NCBI RefSeq assembly: GCF_947500695.1
Contig: NZ_CANMSS010000008.1
Span: 213,124 to 277,123 of the forward strand
Direction: 5' to 3'
Source: an uncultured Pseudoteredinibacter sp.
GTDB lineage: Bacteria; Pseudomonadota; Gammaproteobacteria; Pseudomonadales; Cellvibrionaceae
DNA: 64,000 nucleotides
Position numbers and translations under genes: made by a program. The notes beneath the pieces were generated by a model. It saw only the letters and a program-made list of their open reading frames with translations, ran no database searches and was not told the DNA's origin. Below, piece after piece: positions 46,473 to 55,467 of this stretch; the stretch's first letter is position 1, and the number at the start of each line of letters is the position of its first letter.

Positions 46473-46936
46473 ACCGTATCCAAGGGCAGCTCTGTGCTCA
46501 ATTTAATTTCGCTCATCGCCACACTAGAGTTGAATTCTTGCACCCCTGGCAGTTGGGATAAAACATCACGATACAAGCGCTCGTAGTGCTCCATATCTTT
46601 AGTAACGATACGTAATAGAAAATCCACTCTGCCCAGCATCACATAACACTCCGTCACTTCATCGACTTCCCGAATCCGCTCCTCAAAGGCATGCAATTCT
46701 TGTCGACCATTGGCGGTAAGCTTAACTTCGGTATAGATGACAGTGTTTAAACCCAACATTTGTCGATTAAGCAGCCCTACTCTCGCCCTAATATAACCGG
46801 CTTCCTCAAGCCTCTTTATTCGGCGCCAGCAAGGCGGCTGGGAGAGGTTTACCCGCTCAGCGATTTCTGAGGCCGTCAGGCTGGCATCCCGCTGAATAAG
46901 CTTGAGTATCTTACGGTCGACTTTATCGAGATCCAT
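46469..46936 (-). CDS. Lrp/AsnC family transcriptional regulator
   Basis: A 155-residue regulator with an N-terminal helix-turn-helix (DASLTASEIAERVNLSQPPCWRRIKRLEEAGYI) and a C-terminal RAM ligand-binding domain (VDEVTECYVMLGRVDFLLRIVTKDMEHYERLYRDVLSQLPGV). It is divergent from leucine dehydrogenase, so it probably senses an amino acid (leucine or another branched-chain one) and controls that gene; this is inference from context. The ATG at 46936 follows GGGG, and is chosen over an in-frame start six codons upstream. Confidence 0.93.
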   Translation of the reverse strand: MDLDKVDRKILKLIQRDASLTASEIAERVNLSQPPCWRRIKRLEEAGYIRARVGLLNRQMLGLNTVIYTEVKLTANGRQELHAFEERIREVDEVTECYVMLGRVDFLLRIVTKDMEHYERLYRDVLSQLPGVQEFNSSVAMSEIKLSTELPLDTV

Positions 46937-47225
46937 GTTTACCCCTTTTATCAATTGACCTAAAACCTGACTGCATAGAAGGCAGGCTCCGCAAGCAATC
47001 TAGATTTTTGCATATGGAAGTATCTTTTAAAGCCACGCCCGCAGCAACAGAGAATATTTTATACCCTAAACACATTATCAAGGTAATTATTATTCACTCA
47101 AAAGCCGTATTATCTAAATAAAGGCATAAATTTTACATCTGGATAGGACTATATTTGAGGGCTATGCGAGCCCATTAAGCTCGACATCAATCAGAACAAT
47201 GAATTAGAAAGAACGAGGCGAGATT
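46937..47225. promoter_or_regulatory. Divergent control region between the Lrp-type regulator and leucine dehydrogenase
   Basis: About 290 AT-rich bases. CAGAGAATATTTTAT at about 47048 partly resembles an Lrp box, and several TTATT and AAATAAA words lie at 47080-47130. The match is weak, but divergent position and composition suit an Lrp-family target. Confidence 0.4.
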
Positions 47226-48287
47226 ATGTCTGTTTTTGACCATCCAGACTTTGACCAACATGAGCAGGTGGCGTTTTTTAACCACCCACAATCCGGCTTA
47301 AAAGCCATTGTTGCTATCCACAATACCAACCTTGGCCCATCGCTGGGCGGTTGCCGTATGTGGCCCTACGCCTCTTTTCAACATGCACTCACTGATGTGC
47401 TACGCCTATCTAAGGGCATGACTTATAAGTCTGCTGTTGCAGGGCTAAAACTGGGCGGCGGTAAATGCGTCATTATTGGTGATCCACGTGCCGATAAAAG
47501 CGAAGCCATGCTACTAGCACTGGGGGAGTATATTAATGGTCTTTCCGGTGCCTATATTACCGCCGAAGACTCGGGCACCTCGGTACCCGATATGGAAGTC
47601 ATCTCTCGTAGTACAGATTACGTTGCCGGTATTAATCCCGAAGGTGAACACGGTGGTGATCCATCCCCTACTACGGCTTACGGCACTTTTGTGGGCTTGA
47701 AGGCCGCAGTGAAGCATCGCTTCGGCCAAAGCGACCTGACTGGCTTAAAAGTCGCCATTCAGGGCGTTGGGAATGTTGGCTTTCATTTGGCTCGACATCT
47801 AAAAGAAGCTGGTGCTGAGCTTATCGTAAGCGACATCTTCGCCCAAAATAGTGAGCGTGCTGCAGAACAACTTGGCGCTACCGTGGTTGCCCCTACTGAA
47901 ATTTACGGCGTGCAAGCTGACGTGTTTGCCCCCTGCGCTTTGGGCGGCAGCATTAACCAAGATACCGTGCATGAACTCCAGGCCAAAGTCATCGCTGGCG
48001 CCGCCAATAACCAGCTGGCGCAAGCACAAGTTGCTGAAACCCTTTTAGAAAAAGGCATTCTGTACACTCCGGATTACGTTTTGAATGCCGGTGGCATCAT
48101 TGATATCGCCTACCAGCGTGAAGTTAAGAGTCGCGAGGAAATGCTAGCCCACGTCGATACTATTGCGCACACCTTAGAAGAGATCTTTGGACGCGCCCAA
48201 GAACAAGGTTTACCGACCAACCTTGTCGCTGATCAGGTTGCTGAGCAACGCTTTAACGCTACTGAAGACCTACGCGCCGCGAGCTAA
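47226..48287 (+). CDS. Leucine (branched-chain amino acid) dehydrogenase
   Basis: A 353-residue Glu/Leu/Phe/Val dehydrogenase family enzyme that reversibly deaminates leucine and related amino acids with NAD. It shows GGCRMWPYAS, the catalytic Lys region LSKGMTYKSAVAGLKLGGGKCVI, the second catalytic Asp in AEDSGTSVPDMEVI, and the Rossmann motif VAIQGVGNVGFHLARHL. Length and motifs favour leucine dehydrogenase over glutamate dehydrogenase. A GAGGCGAG ribosome site precedes the ATG. Confidence 0.92.
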   Translation: MSVFDHPDFDQHEQVAFFNHPQSGLKAIVAIHNTNLGPSLGGCRMWPYASFQHALTDVLRLSKGMTYKSAVAGLKLGGGKCVIIGDPRADKSEAMLLALGEYINGLSGAYITAEDSGTSVPDMEVISRSTDYVAGINPEGEHGGDPSPTTAYGTFVGLKAAVKHRFGQSDLTGLKVAIQGVGNVGFHLARHLKEAGAELIVSDIFAQNSERAAEQLGATVVAPTEIYGVQADVFAPCALGGSINQDTVHELQAKVIAGAANNQLAQAQVAETLLEKGILYTPDYVLNAGGIIDIAYQREVKSREEMLAHVDTIAHTLEEIFGRAQEQGLPTNLVADQVAEQRFNATEDLRAAS

Positions 48288-48293
48288 AACTAT

Positions 48294-48322
48294 GGGGAAG
48301 GTAGGTTCTCACTGCCTTCCCC
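48294..48322 (+). terminator. Hairpin after the leucine dehydrogenase gene
   Basis: GGGGAAGGTAG at 48294-48304 pairs with CTGCCTTCCCC at 48312-48322 through an 11-bp stem with one wobble. There is no clear T-run, so it may work with Rho or only stabilise the 3' end. Confidence 0.6.
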
Positions 48323-48420
48323 GACTTCAATACTAGGGCTCCTCCATCTTATCAACCCACCCGCCCTAAGGACTGTTGACACTAATAAGCCGTCGCCCAT
48401 TCAAGTCATTTTTCATCTTA

Positions 48421-48448
48421 TGACATTTGTCACCCGAAACTCCTGACA
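48421..48448 (+). promoter_or_regulatory. TGACA palindrome plus half-site upstream of the TPR gene
   Basis: TGACATTTGTCA at 48421-48432 is a palindrome with 5-bp arms, and a third TGACA follows at 48444-48448. This pattern resembles operators of NarL/LuxR-type regulators of the DesR kind. A DesR-like response regulator is encoded about 2 kb downstream, so it may control the TPR gene. The link is inference. Confidence 0.45.
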
Positions 48449-48521
48449 AAGCTCTCTAAAAACTTTTGCTGAGCTTAAGCATACTGATCCCACATTAAAC
48501 AACAGCCCTCGGGAGATCATT

Positions 48522-49217
48522 ATGAAAAAGCAAATCTTAGCAACGGTTATTGGTATCTTTAGTCTAAACAGCATGAGCATCCTAGCGGACCAAGCCACCA
48601 TCAATGACATCGAAGCCGCAGCTCGCGCCCTCGACACCGTCAGTCTACAGGAGCTGAGCCAAAGCAGTGACAGTTATGATAGCGCACTGGCCAACTATCG
48701 CCTTGCGGTAAGCTTTAATGTAAAAGCCGACAGCGAAGCCGCTAACGCAGCCTTAGATCAAGCCATGGAAACTATGGAAGGTCTAACGGCCGAAGAGCCT
48801 GAAAACCCAGAAGCTTGGGCTCTATTGGGACATATCTACGGCACCAAGATCGGCTTTAATCCAATGAAAGGCATGTACTACGGCCCCAAGGCTGGTAAAA
48901 GCATCGCCAAAGCAAAAGAGCTTGCCCCCGAAAACCCAAGAGTTAATTTGGTGTCAGGCGTAAGCGATTACTTTACCCCAACTTTGTTTGGTGGCAGCAA
49001 GACCACAGCCATCAAGTCACTAAGCTCTGCCATTAATCAATACGCTGATGACAGCGACTCTGGTTACCATTGGGGTCTTGCGGAAGCTTATGTATGGCGC
49101 GGTCTTGCACAAATGGAACTGGGTGAGAGCAATAAGGCACTAAATGACTGGCGTGCAGCAGTTGCTATCCAGCCAAACTTCTACTGGGCCAGCACACTGA
49201 TCGAAAAGCATCAGTAG
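48522..49217 (+). CDS. Exported TPR-like protein
   Basis: A 231-residue protein with a signal peptide (MKKQILATVIGIFSLNSMSILA) and a helical, TPR-like remainder. Two helix pairs resemble TPR motifs (PEAWALLGHIYGTKIGF and EAYVWRGLAQMELGESNKALNDWRAAVAI). A partner-binding role in the periplasm is the best guess; no enzyme motifs are seen. A ribosome site GGGAG precedes the ATG. It has its own terminator-like hairpin and lies just upstream of the DesK/DesR-like two-component genes. Confidence 0.75.
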   Translation: MKKQILATVIGIFSLNSMSILADQATINDIEAAARALDTVSLQELSQSSDSYDSALANYRLAVSFNVKADSEAANAALDQAMETMEGLTAEEPENPEAWALLGHIYGTKIGFNPMKGMYYGPKAGKSIAKAKELAPENPRVNLVSGVSDYFTPTLFGGSKTTAIKSLSSAINQYADDSDSGYHWGLAEAYVWRGLAQMELGESNKALNDWRAAVAIQPNFYWASTLIEKHQ

Positions 49218-49239
49218 AAATTATGTCGCGCTAGCAATC

Positions 49240-49266
49240 AAGTACCTTATCTCGGATAAGGTACTT
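49240..49266 (+). terminator. Hairpin after the TPR gene
   Basis: AAGTACCTTAT at 49240-49250 and ATAAGGTACTT at 49256-49266 form an 11-bp perfect stem with a five-base loop. Only a short T-run follows, so termination strength is uncertain. Confidence 0.65.
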
Positions 49267-49320
49267 TACAGCGTCCACACAATCCCTAAAAATGTGTGCT
49301 TCAAAAAATAAGGAAACATA

Positions 49321-50427
49321 ATGAAAAACGACTATATGCCTTCACTCTTTGCCCCCCGGGCGCAAAAGTGGAATATGATTTCACTATTGTTTTCCTTGTT
49401 TTATTTCCTGCCTGTCATTATGTCGGCAGAGTATTTGAAGCTAGCGGATTGGATTAAAATCTTTGCTAGCTATGCCGTATTTCTCGGTTTGTATTTTTGG
49501 GGCTTAAAGAGCGATTCCAAAAATGCAATCTACCCCATAGCGGCACTGATCATTTGCTGCCTTTATGTTTCTAGCTTTACGCCAGGCAGCAATGCTCTGT
49601 TTGGTTTTGCGATGTTTCTTACCGCCTACTATTTTCCCTTACCAAAGGCCTTATGGATACTTGCATTGACGATTGCCGCTGAAGTTGTTGCTTTTGCTTT
49701 GCTGCGAAATTACAACTTTATGTTTTTAGGGATTGCTGTCTTTTTGAGCTTAGCTCTTTTTATTAACGCCGTTTTTGTACGCAAAGACTTACTGCACCGC
49801 TTCGCCGAAGCGAAAGATCAAGAACAGATTCAACAATTGGCAACAATCGCTGAACGTGAACGTATTAGCCGTGACCTGCATGATCTACTAGGACACAGCT
49901 TATCGAGTATTGCACTAAAAGCCGACCTTGCTGAAAAACTGCTGAAAGCTGGTCAACATGACAATGCCGCCAAAGAAATCAGCGAGGTGGCAGAGCTAAG
50001 TCGAAGCACATTGAGCGAAGTCCGCGAAAGTGTTTCCGGTTTAAAGAAAACAGGCCTGGGCGCAGAGTTCAAACTGATGTGCGAGAGGCTAACAAGTGCT
50101 GGATTTGAAGCCGAGTGTGACAATCAACTCAAGGCGGATTCAATCTTAAGCCCCGAGCTCGAAACCACTTTTATTCTGCTATTGAAAGAAGCCTGCACGA
50201 ATATTTTACGCCACAGCAAGGGTAACAAAGCTCGCCTATGTCTAAAGCTGGAGCAGTCTGAGCTAAACATGAGTATCTGGGACAACGGCGAAAACGCCGA
50301 GATAAAACCCGGCAATGGAACCTTAGGCATGCAAGAGCGTTGCTCTGCCATTGCAGCCGACTACAGCATTAGCGCAGGCCTGGAAGGCACTTCTGTGATT
50401 ATTCGAAAAGAGATAAGTAATGACTAA
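49321..50427 (+). CDS. Sensor histidine kinase, DesK/NarX type
   Basis: A 368-residue membrane kinase. The N-terminal 150 residues hold about five membrane helices with almost no external loop, so it probably senses a membrane property or an intramembrane signal. A short coiled coil leads to the HisKA_3 dimerisation region ERERISRDLHDLLGHSLSSIALKADLA with the phosphorylated His187, and an HATPase region follows (LLKEACTNILRHSKGN, DNGENAEIKPGNGTLGMQER). The layout resembles DesK. It overlaps the response regulator gene by eight bases. Confidence 0.93.
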   Translation: MKNDYMPSLFAPRAQKWNMISLLFSLFYFLPVIMSAEYLKLADWIKIFASYAVFLGLYFWGLKSDSKNAIYPIAALIICCLYVSSFTPGSNALFGFAMFLTAYYFPLPKALWILALTIAAEVVAFALLRNYNFMFLGIAVFLSLALFINAVFVRKDLLHRFAEAKDQEQIQQLATIAERERISRDLHDLLGHSLSSIALKADLAEKLLKAGQHDNAAKEISEVAELSRSTLSEVRESVSGLKKTGLGAEFKLMCERLTSAGFEAECDNQLKADSILSPELETTFILLLKEACTNILRHSKGNKARLCLKLEQSELNMSIWDNGENAEIKPGNGTLGMQERCSAIAADYSISAGLEGTSVIIRKEISND

Positions 50428-51022
50428 AGTTTTAATTGTTGAAGATCAAGCTCTGGTGCGCGGTGCTATCGCTGCCCTAATTCAGCTAGAGGAAGGTTTG
50501 GAGGTGGTTGGGCAAGCTGAAGACGGCCTGCAAGCCTTGAAGATGATTGAAGAGTTGCAACCTGATTTGGTATTGAGCGATATTGAAATGCCCAATATGA
50601 CGGGGCTTGAGCTAGCGGAAAAGCTGCGTCAGCAGTTCCCAAAAATTCGCGTCGCTATAATGACCACCTTTTCTCGCGCGGGTTATATTCGACGAGCGAT
50701 CGAAGCGGGTGTCGGTGGTTTTATTTTAAAAGAAGCGCCCTCAGAAACCCTGCTAGCAGCAATCTCACAGATTATGCAAGGCAAAACAGTTATCGATCCA
50801 GAGCTAGCCTTAAGTGCACTTGGCGATAGTGACCCGCTAAGTGATAAAGAACGCAAAGCATTACGTCTAGCTGGGGAAGGTTTAAAGACCAGTGAAATCG
50901 CAGAAAAGCTATTTTTATCGGAAGGTACAGTTCGCAATTATTTGTCGGAAGCTATAGCTAAGCTTAACGCCAGTAACCGTATCGACGCGGCAAGAATCGC
51001 CAAGCAGAAAGGCTGGCTGTAA
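50420..51022 (+). CDS. Response regulator, NarL/DesR family
   Basis: A 200-residue regulator. The receiver domain has the acidic pocket VEDQ, phosphorylated Asp54 in LSDIEMP, Thr in MTTFSRAG and Lys in ILKEA. The C-terminal LuxR-type helix-turn-helix (LSDKERKALRLAGEGLKTSEIAEKLFLSEGTVRNYLSEAIAKL) has the NYLS recognition segment found in DesR-like proteins. The start overlaps the kinase stop, so the two are made together. Confidence 0.95.
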   Translation: MTKVLIVEDQALVRGAIAALIQLEEGLEVVGQAEDGLQALKMIEELQPDLVLSDIEMPNMTGLELAEKLRQQFPKIRVAIMTTFSRAGYIRRAIEAGVGGFILKEAPSETLLAAISQIMQGKTVIDPELALSALGDSDPLSDKERKALRLAGEGLKTSEIAEKLFLSEGTVRNYLSEAIAKLNASNRIDAARIAKQKGWL

Positions 51023-51043
51023 AACCTTAAATAGAGCATAGAA

Positions 51044-51373
51044 ATGACTTATCTATTCTTAGCGGCCGCCGTTATCACTGAAGTTTGCGCCACGCTGTTA
51101 TTAAAAGCCTCAAATGGCTGGGAGAAATGGGAGTATGGCATGGGGTCGATATTCCTTTATTCCTTGTCTGGGCTTATTTTTGCATTTGTGCTCAAATCCA
51201 TGAATGTTGGGCTAGCCTATGCAATTTGGTCTGGGGTAGGTATCGCCTTAGTCTGCATAGCGTCGGTCTTTATCTGGCAGCAGCGTTTTGATACGGCGGC
51301 AATAAGCGGTGTCGTATTAATTTTTGCAGGTACCTTACTAATTACCGTGAAATCCAGTATGACAATGCAATAA
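51044..51373 (+). CDS. Small multidrug resistance (SMR) family transporter
   Basis: A 109-residue, four-helix exporter of the EmrE/Qac family. The proton- and drug-coupling Glu13 lies in AVITEVCATLLLKAS, and the third helix carries LAYAIWSGVGIALVCIASV with the conserved Trp and GVG. It probably works as an antiparallel dimer exporting cationic compounds or guanidinium in exchange for protons. It lies 21 bases after the response regulator, so it is probably cotranscribed with, and perhaps a target of, the two-component system. Confidence 0.9.
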   Translation: MTYLFLAAAVITEVCATLLLKASNGWEKWEYGMGSIFLYSLSGLIFAFVLKSMNVGLAYAIWSGVGIALVCIASVFIWQQRFDTAAISGVVLIFAGTLLITVKSSMTMQ

Positions 51374-51389
51374 GACGCTGATCAGATAG

Positions 51390-51420
51390 TATACAAAAAG
51401 CTTGGCTGGCTCTTTGTATA
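51390..51420 (+). terminator. Hairpin after the SMR transporter gene
   Basis: TATACAAAAAGC at 51390-51401 and GCTCTTTGTATA at 51409-51420 form a 12-bp stem with one mismatch. There is no clean T-run beyond, so it may be a weak terminator or an operator-like palindrome. Confidence 0.5.
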
Positions 51421-51639
51421 GACCCTCTCTTAACCTACTCTTGCCTCAGCGTTACCCTGCTATAGCCGCTCTCCAGCTCTATTCCTCACCATAACAAGGC
51501 CCTAGGCCAGCCAAATTTTATGCCGTCGAAGCGAATTTTTCCGCATTCTACTTGGAGGGGACTGCAGAAAACCGCTACACCTTTTTGCCGATAGACATAA
51601 TAATAAGCCCCTAAACTAAAAATACTCATGGAGATTAGC

Positions 51640-52863
51640 ATGACCATAGGCGTAGGCGGCTCGAGCCCCGAAGTAGAACTGGCAAAACTAAGCGAGATAG
51701 CGGCCGATATGAGCAATATTGTGCCTATCAGTAAAGAAGAATTTATCGAGCGCCAGCAGCGTGCCTGCCAACTCATGCAGTCACAGGGTGTTGAGGCCTG
51801 CTACCTAAATGCCGGTACAAACCTGTATTACTTCACTGGTCTTAAGTGGTATGCCAGTGAACGTTTGGTAGGCGCCCTTCTCTTGGCTAACGGCGAGCTT
51901 CACTATATCGCACCGCACTTTGAAGAAAATTCTTTAAGGGACTTTATGCTAATCGATGCTCCGTTTCATGGCTGGCATGAGCATGAAAGCCCCCACCAGC
52001 TGTTGGGCGAAGTATTAAAACAAGCAGGTATTGATTCAGGCAAACTAGGTATTGACGATTCAACAGGCTTCTTTCAAGTGGACGCCATCGCCAAAGCTAA
52101 TCCTCAGTTTGAGATTGTAAACGGTGCTAGCGTCAGCACAGCCTGTCGCGCTCAAAAGTCAAAAGCCGAACTGGCTTTGATGCAGCGAGCTAAAGATATG
52201 ACACTGGAAGTGCACAAAGCAGCGGCTAAAATCTTACGCCCAGGCATTAGCACCACCGAGGTTACACAGTTTATTAATGAAGCTCATAAACGCATAGGCG
52301 CCAGCGGCTCATCCTTCTGCATTGTATTATTTGGCCTTGCTAGTAGCTTTCCACACGGCGTAAAAGATCCTCAGATTTTACAAGAGAATGATTGGGTGCT
52401 GATCGATACAGGCTGCCTTGTCGATGGTTATAACTCCGACATCACCCGCAGTTACGCTTACGGTGAAGCCACTGAGCGTCAGCGTCAGGCTTGGCAGGTT
52501 GAAAAAGATGCACAAGCTGCAGCATTTGCCGCAGCCCAGCTAGGGCAATCCTGTGAAGTAGCCGATTACGCTGCGCGCGAAGTCCTAGATGCAGCAGGCT
52601 TTGGTCCAGACTATGAATTACCAGGTCTACCTCATCGCACCGGGCATGGTTGTGGTATCGATATTCACGAAGGTCCTTATTTAGTTCGCGGAGACAAGAC
52701 TCCTTTAGCTACGGGGATGGTTTTTTCCAATGAGCCGATGTTAGTGCTGCCCGGTGAATTTGGTGTGCGCCTAGAGGATCATTTCTACATGGGCGAAGAA
52801 GGACCTGTTTGGTTTACCGAGCCAAGCCATTCTGTTGACGACCCATTTGGCTATGAAGCCTAG
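51640..52863 (+). CDS. M24 family metallopeptidase (Xaa-Pro dipeptidase-like)
   Basis: A 407-residue pita-bread-fold peptidase. The creatinase-like N-terminal domain has ACYLNAGTNLYYFTGLKWYASERLVGALLL. The catalytic domain has metal ligands in LIDTGCLVDGYNSDITRS (two Asp), the His in HRTGHGCGIDIHEGPYL, and two Glu in FSNEPMLVLPG and GVRLEDHF. It should cleave Xaa-Pro or a related imide bond; the exact substrate is unknown. The ATG at 51640 with GGAG seven bases before it is chosen over the ATG at 51628, which has no ribosome site. Confidence 0.9.
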   Translation: MTIGVGGSSPEVELAKLSEIAADMSNIVPISKEEFIERQQRACQLMQSQGVEACYLNAGTNLYYFTGLKWYASERLVGALLLANGELHYIAPHFEENSLRDFMLIDAPFHGWHEHESPHQLLGEVLKQAGIDSGKLGIDDSTGFFQVDAIAKANPQFEIVNGASVSTACRAQKSKAELALMQRAKDMTLEVHKAAAKILRPGISTTEVTQFINEAHKRIGASGSSFCIVLFGLASSFPHGVKDPQILQENDWVLIDTGCLVDGYNSDITRSYAYGEATERQRQAWQVEKDAQAAAFAAAQLGQSCEVADYAAREVLDAAGFGPDYELPGLPHRTGHGCGIDIHEGPYLVRGDKTPLATGMVFSNEPMLVLPGEFGVRLEDHFYMGEEGPVWFTEPSHSVDDPFGYEA

Positions 52864-52929
52864 TTCTTCACCGAACTATTCATCAGCGGCCCATTGGGCT
52901 GCTGATGAAAATCGATAAATCATCTACTC

Positions 52930-54615
52930 TTATACCTCGTTCGCCACATCTACCAAGACCTCACAAAAGCGAAGCTGAAAGTCTACACCTTTGCCAGGCT
53001 CGCTAATGACATTGATAGTGCCATTAAACCTATCTCGTATCAGATTATATACAATATTCATACCTAACCCTGTTCGTTCACTGTCCGATGAGGTCGTGAA
53101 AAAGGGATCAAAAATGTTTTGTTTTTCCTCCGAAGATAGCCCCCTACCATTATCACGGTAATGGATTAGCAAATCGACTCCTGATTGCTGAATCTGAAAT
53201 TCTATATAGTTGTCCGTCTCACTGGTAAATGCGTGAGCAATAGAGTTTCTCACCAATTGAGTCAACACCTGATACATAGCCGACGGAAAGCTATTAATTT
53301 CAAGAGCATCAACACCGATAATTTTAAATTCAATATTATGTTCGCTCAGCTCCCGGCCTTGAGATCCCATTACTGTTTCGATGTGATCGACAATATCAAA
53401 TACCGTACGTTGATCATCTTGGTCATCAACCGATACGGCCTTAAAGCTTCTAATAAGTTTTCCCGCGCGCCCAAGAGCATTAACAACCACATCAGCTGAA
53501 TCCTCGGTCGACCCCAAGCCTGTTTCAAGATCATTAGAGGTTAAACTGCCAGCTTGATACCGGCTCTTGAGATGTACAACTTTGCTTTGTATCAGGCTTG
53601 CGCCTGTAGCGGCTACGCCTATCGGAGTGTTTAACTCATGGGCAACGCCCCTTACCATATTGCCAATAGAAGCCATCCTCTCTGAGCGAACCAGTTGTTC
53701 TTGGGTCGAACCGAGCTGCTCTACAGTGGCTAAAAGTTCTTCATTGGCTTCAGCGAGCGCTTCATTTTTCTTCTGCATTTGTTCCCGGTGCTGATTCTCA
53801 AGTTTTTCTTTTTCCTTACGGCTTTGCAATTCGTGGGTCAATAAAGATTGAGCCGTTCGAGACTCAACTAGATTATGCATATTTTCTTTGGCCTTATTTA
53901 AGGCGCTCGCAAGAGTCGTCAACTCATCATCAGCTTTGTCTACGCCATCGAGCCGTAGCCGTTCCCCTCCTGGATTACTGTCCATAGCATTCGCAAACTC
54001 AACCATTTTATTCAGGTGTCTGGCGACCAAATAATGGAATATTGCCAATATAAAAATTGAGACAGAAAGCGTTTTAATCATTTGAAACGCCAATATAAAT
54101 AGAAATTTATTGGTCAGCTCGATATAAAGTGGAGACAGAGAGACACGAACCATCAACCTGCCGATACAACTATCATTGGCATTTCCTCCTTTATGGATTA
54201 AAAACACCCTCTCTATAAAATCAGCCGATTGGCCAGCGGCTACCCTAGCCAACTCACTAAACTCTCCGCCCTCACATTGGGTCTTATCAACCTCACCGAT
54301 AAACTCGTCGACTACTACAACTTCGACACCGGGCAAAGAATTTAAACCGCTAGCGATACTCTTGACTTGGCCACGGTCAACCTCCCATATACTCCTGGCT
54401 AAACTTGAACGATAGCTGCTATCTATTTGTTGAAATTGGGTTTCGATGTGATTTATGCCAGAACGATAATCCAAGTAGATTTGGATTCCTGTCTGCACAC
54501 AAGCAAATAGGCTACTTACCAAAAGCACATACAACAGCAATCGCCAGGCCACACTATTGCGGTCCCCCCGGCTAAAAAACTTCTTTGTCGCATTGTGTAA
54601 ACTACCGCCGTTCAT
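52930..54615 (-). CDS. Orphan membrane sensor histidine kinase
   Basis: A 561-residue kinase with membrane segments at about 26-46 and 172-198, a periplasmic sensor of about 125 residues containing Cys115 and Cys151, a HAMP-like linker and a long coiled coil (about 245-310). The His box ERMASIGNMVRGVAHELNTPIG carries His327, and the HATPase has N (LVRNSIAHAFTSE), G1 (YRDNGRGLSSEEK) and G2 (TGLGMNIVYNL) boxes. No receiver domain or neighbouring own-strand regulator is coupled; the next one is about 200 bases away and belongs to a NarL-type pair. The coiled coil resembles phosphorelay kinases of the PhcS/AruS sort. Confidence 0.88.
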   Translation of the reverse strand: MNGGSLHNATKKFFSRGDRNSVAWRLLLYVLLVSSLFACVQTGIQIYLDYRSGINHIETQFQQIDSSYRSSLARSIWEVDRGQVKSIASGLNSLPGVEVVVVDEFIGEVDKTQCEGGEFSELARVAAGQSADFIERVFLIHKGGNANDSCIGRLMVRVSLSPLYIELTNKFLFILAFQMIKTLSVSIFILAIFHYLVARHLNKMVEFANAMDSNPGGERLRLDGVDKADDELTTLASALNKAKENMHNLVESRTAQSLLTHELQSRKEKEKLENQHREQMQKKNEALAEANEELLATVEQLGSTQEQLVRSERMASIGNMVRGVAHELNTPIGVAATGASLIQSKVVHLKSRYQAGSLTSNDLETGLGSTEDSADVVVNALGRAGKLIRSFKAVSVDDQDDQRTVFDIVDHIETVMGSQGRELSEHNIEFKIIGVDALEINSFPSAMYQVLTQLVRNSIAHAFTSETDNYIEFQIQQSGVDLLIHYRDNGRGLSSEEKQNIFDPFFTTSSDSERTGLGMNIVYNLIRDRFNGTINVISEPGKGVDFQLRFCEVLVDVANEV

Positions 54616-54812
54616 CAATAAACTTCTCCTTGCGGATACTGCATGGTAGTTTGCATAATCAAGTAGCTAGTTGATTATGCAAACATTCTTCCAAATACAT
54701 TTATTATTGTTAGCAGTATAGACAAGGCTTGAGAAGTTACCCGAATAATAGCTTGGGCGAATATGGATATGGTTTATAGGCGCACAGAGATCAATAGATG
54801 GCTTTTACTTGC

Positions 54813-55457
54813 CTAGTCTAAGAGCTTCCAGCGGAGTGCCTTCACTACGGCTTGAGTCCTATCTCTAGCCTCCATTTTCTGCAGAATAGCTGATATATGA
54901 TTTTTTACGGTTCCCTCCGACAAGAAAACAGCCGCTGCGATCTCTTTATTACTGAATCCTGCAGCGATGTAACGTAAAATTTGCAACTCTTTTTCACTCA
55001 GCTGCTCCATCAACAAAGGGCGACTTAGCTGCTCGTCATCTATACTCTGGAGTGTTTCATTTTGTAGCAATTCCGGCTCAGCCAAAAAGCCTCCTGCGGC
55101 GACAGTTTCTACTGCACTGTGCAGTTTTTCTAGGCTAACGTCTTTTAATAAAAAACCATTGGCGCCCGCTCGTAAAGCCTGAATGAACAACTGATGCTCA
55201 TCAAATGTGGTCAACATAAGAACAGGGGTATTATTGCCCTGCTCTCGTAGCGACGTTACAAAAGCAATGCCATCCATCTTAGGCATCCGAATATCACTAA
55301 TAATAATGTCTACTGGTTGATCGTTTAGAATACTCAGCGCTTCTTCACCGTCGCTAGATTCCCAACTCATGTGATACTGAGGATTCAACTGTAATAAACG
55401 GCTAATGCCCTCGCGGATTAAAGCTTGATCATCCACTAGCGCTATCGAAATCGTCAT
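54813..55457 (-). CDS. Response regulator, NarL family
   Basis: A 214-residue regulator with receiver pocket VDDQ, phosphorylated Asp55 in ISDIRMPK, Thr in MLTTFDEH and Lys in FLLKDVS. A LuxR-type helix-turn-helix follows (LSEKELQILRYIAAGFSNKEIAAAVFLSEGTVKNHISAILQKMEARDRTQAVVKAL). It lies 10 bases after its kinase gene on the same strand. It differs from the DesR-like regulator at 50420, which lacks the KNHIS segment. Confidence 0.95.
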   Translation of the reverse strand: MTISIALVDDQALIREGISRLLQLNPQYHMSWESSDGEEALSILNDQPVDIIISDIRMPKMDGIAFVTSLREQGNNTPVLMLTTFDEHQLFIQALRAGANGFLLKDVSLEKLHSAVETVAAGGFLAEPELLQNETLQSIDDEQLSRPLLMEQLSEKELQILRYIAAGFSNKEIAAAVFLSEGTVKNHISAILQKMEARDRTQAVVKALRWKLLD

Positions 55458-55467
55458 CTGTAACTCA

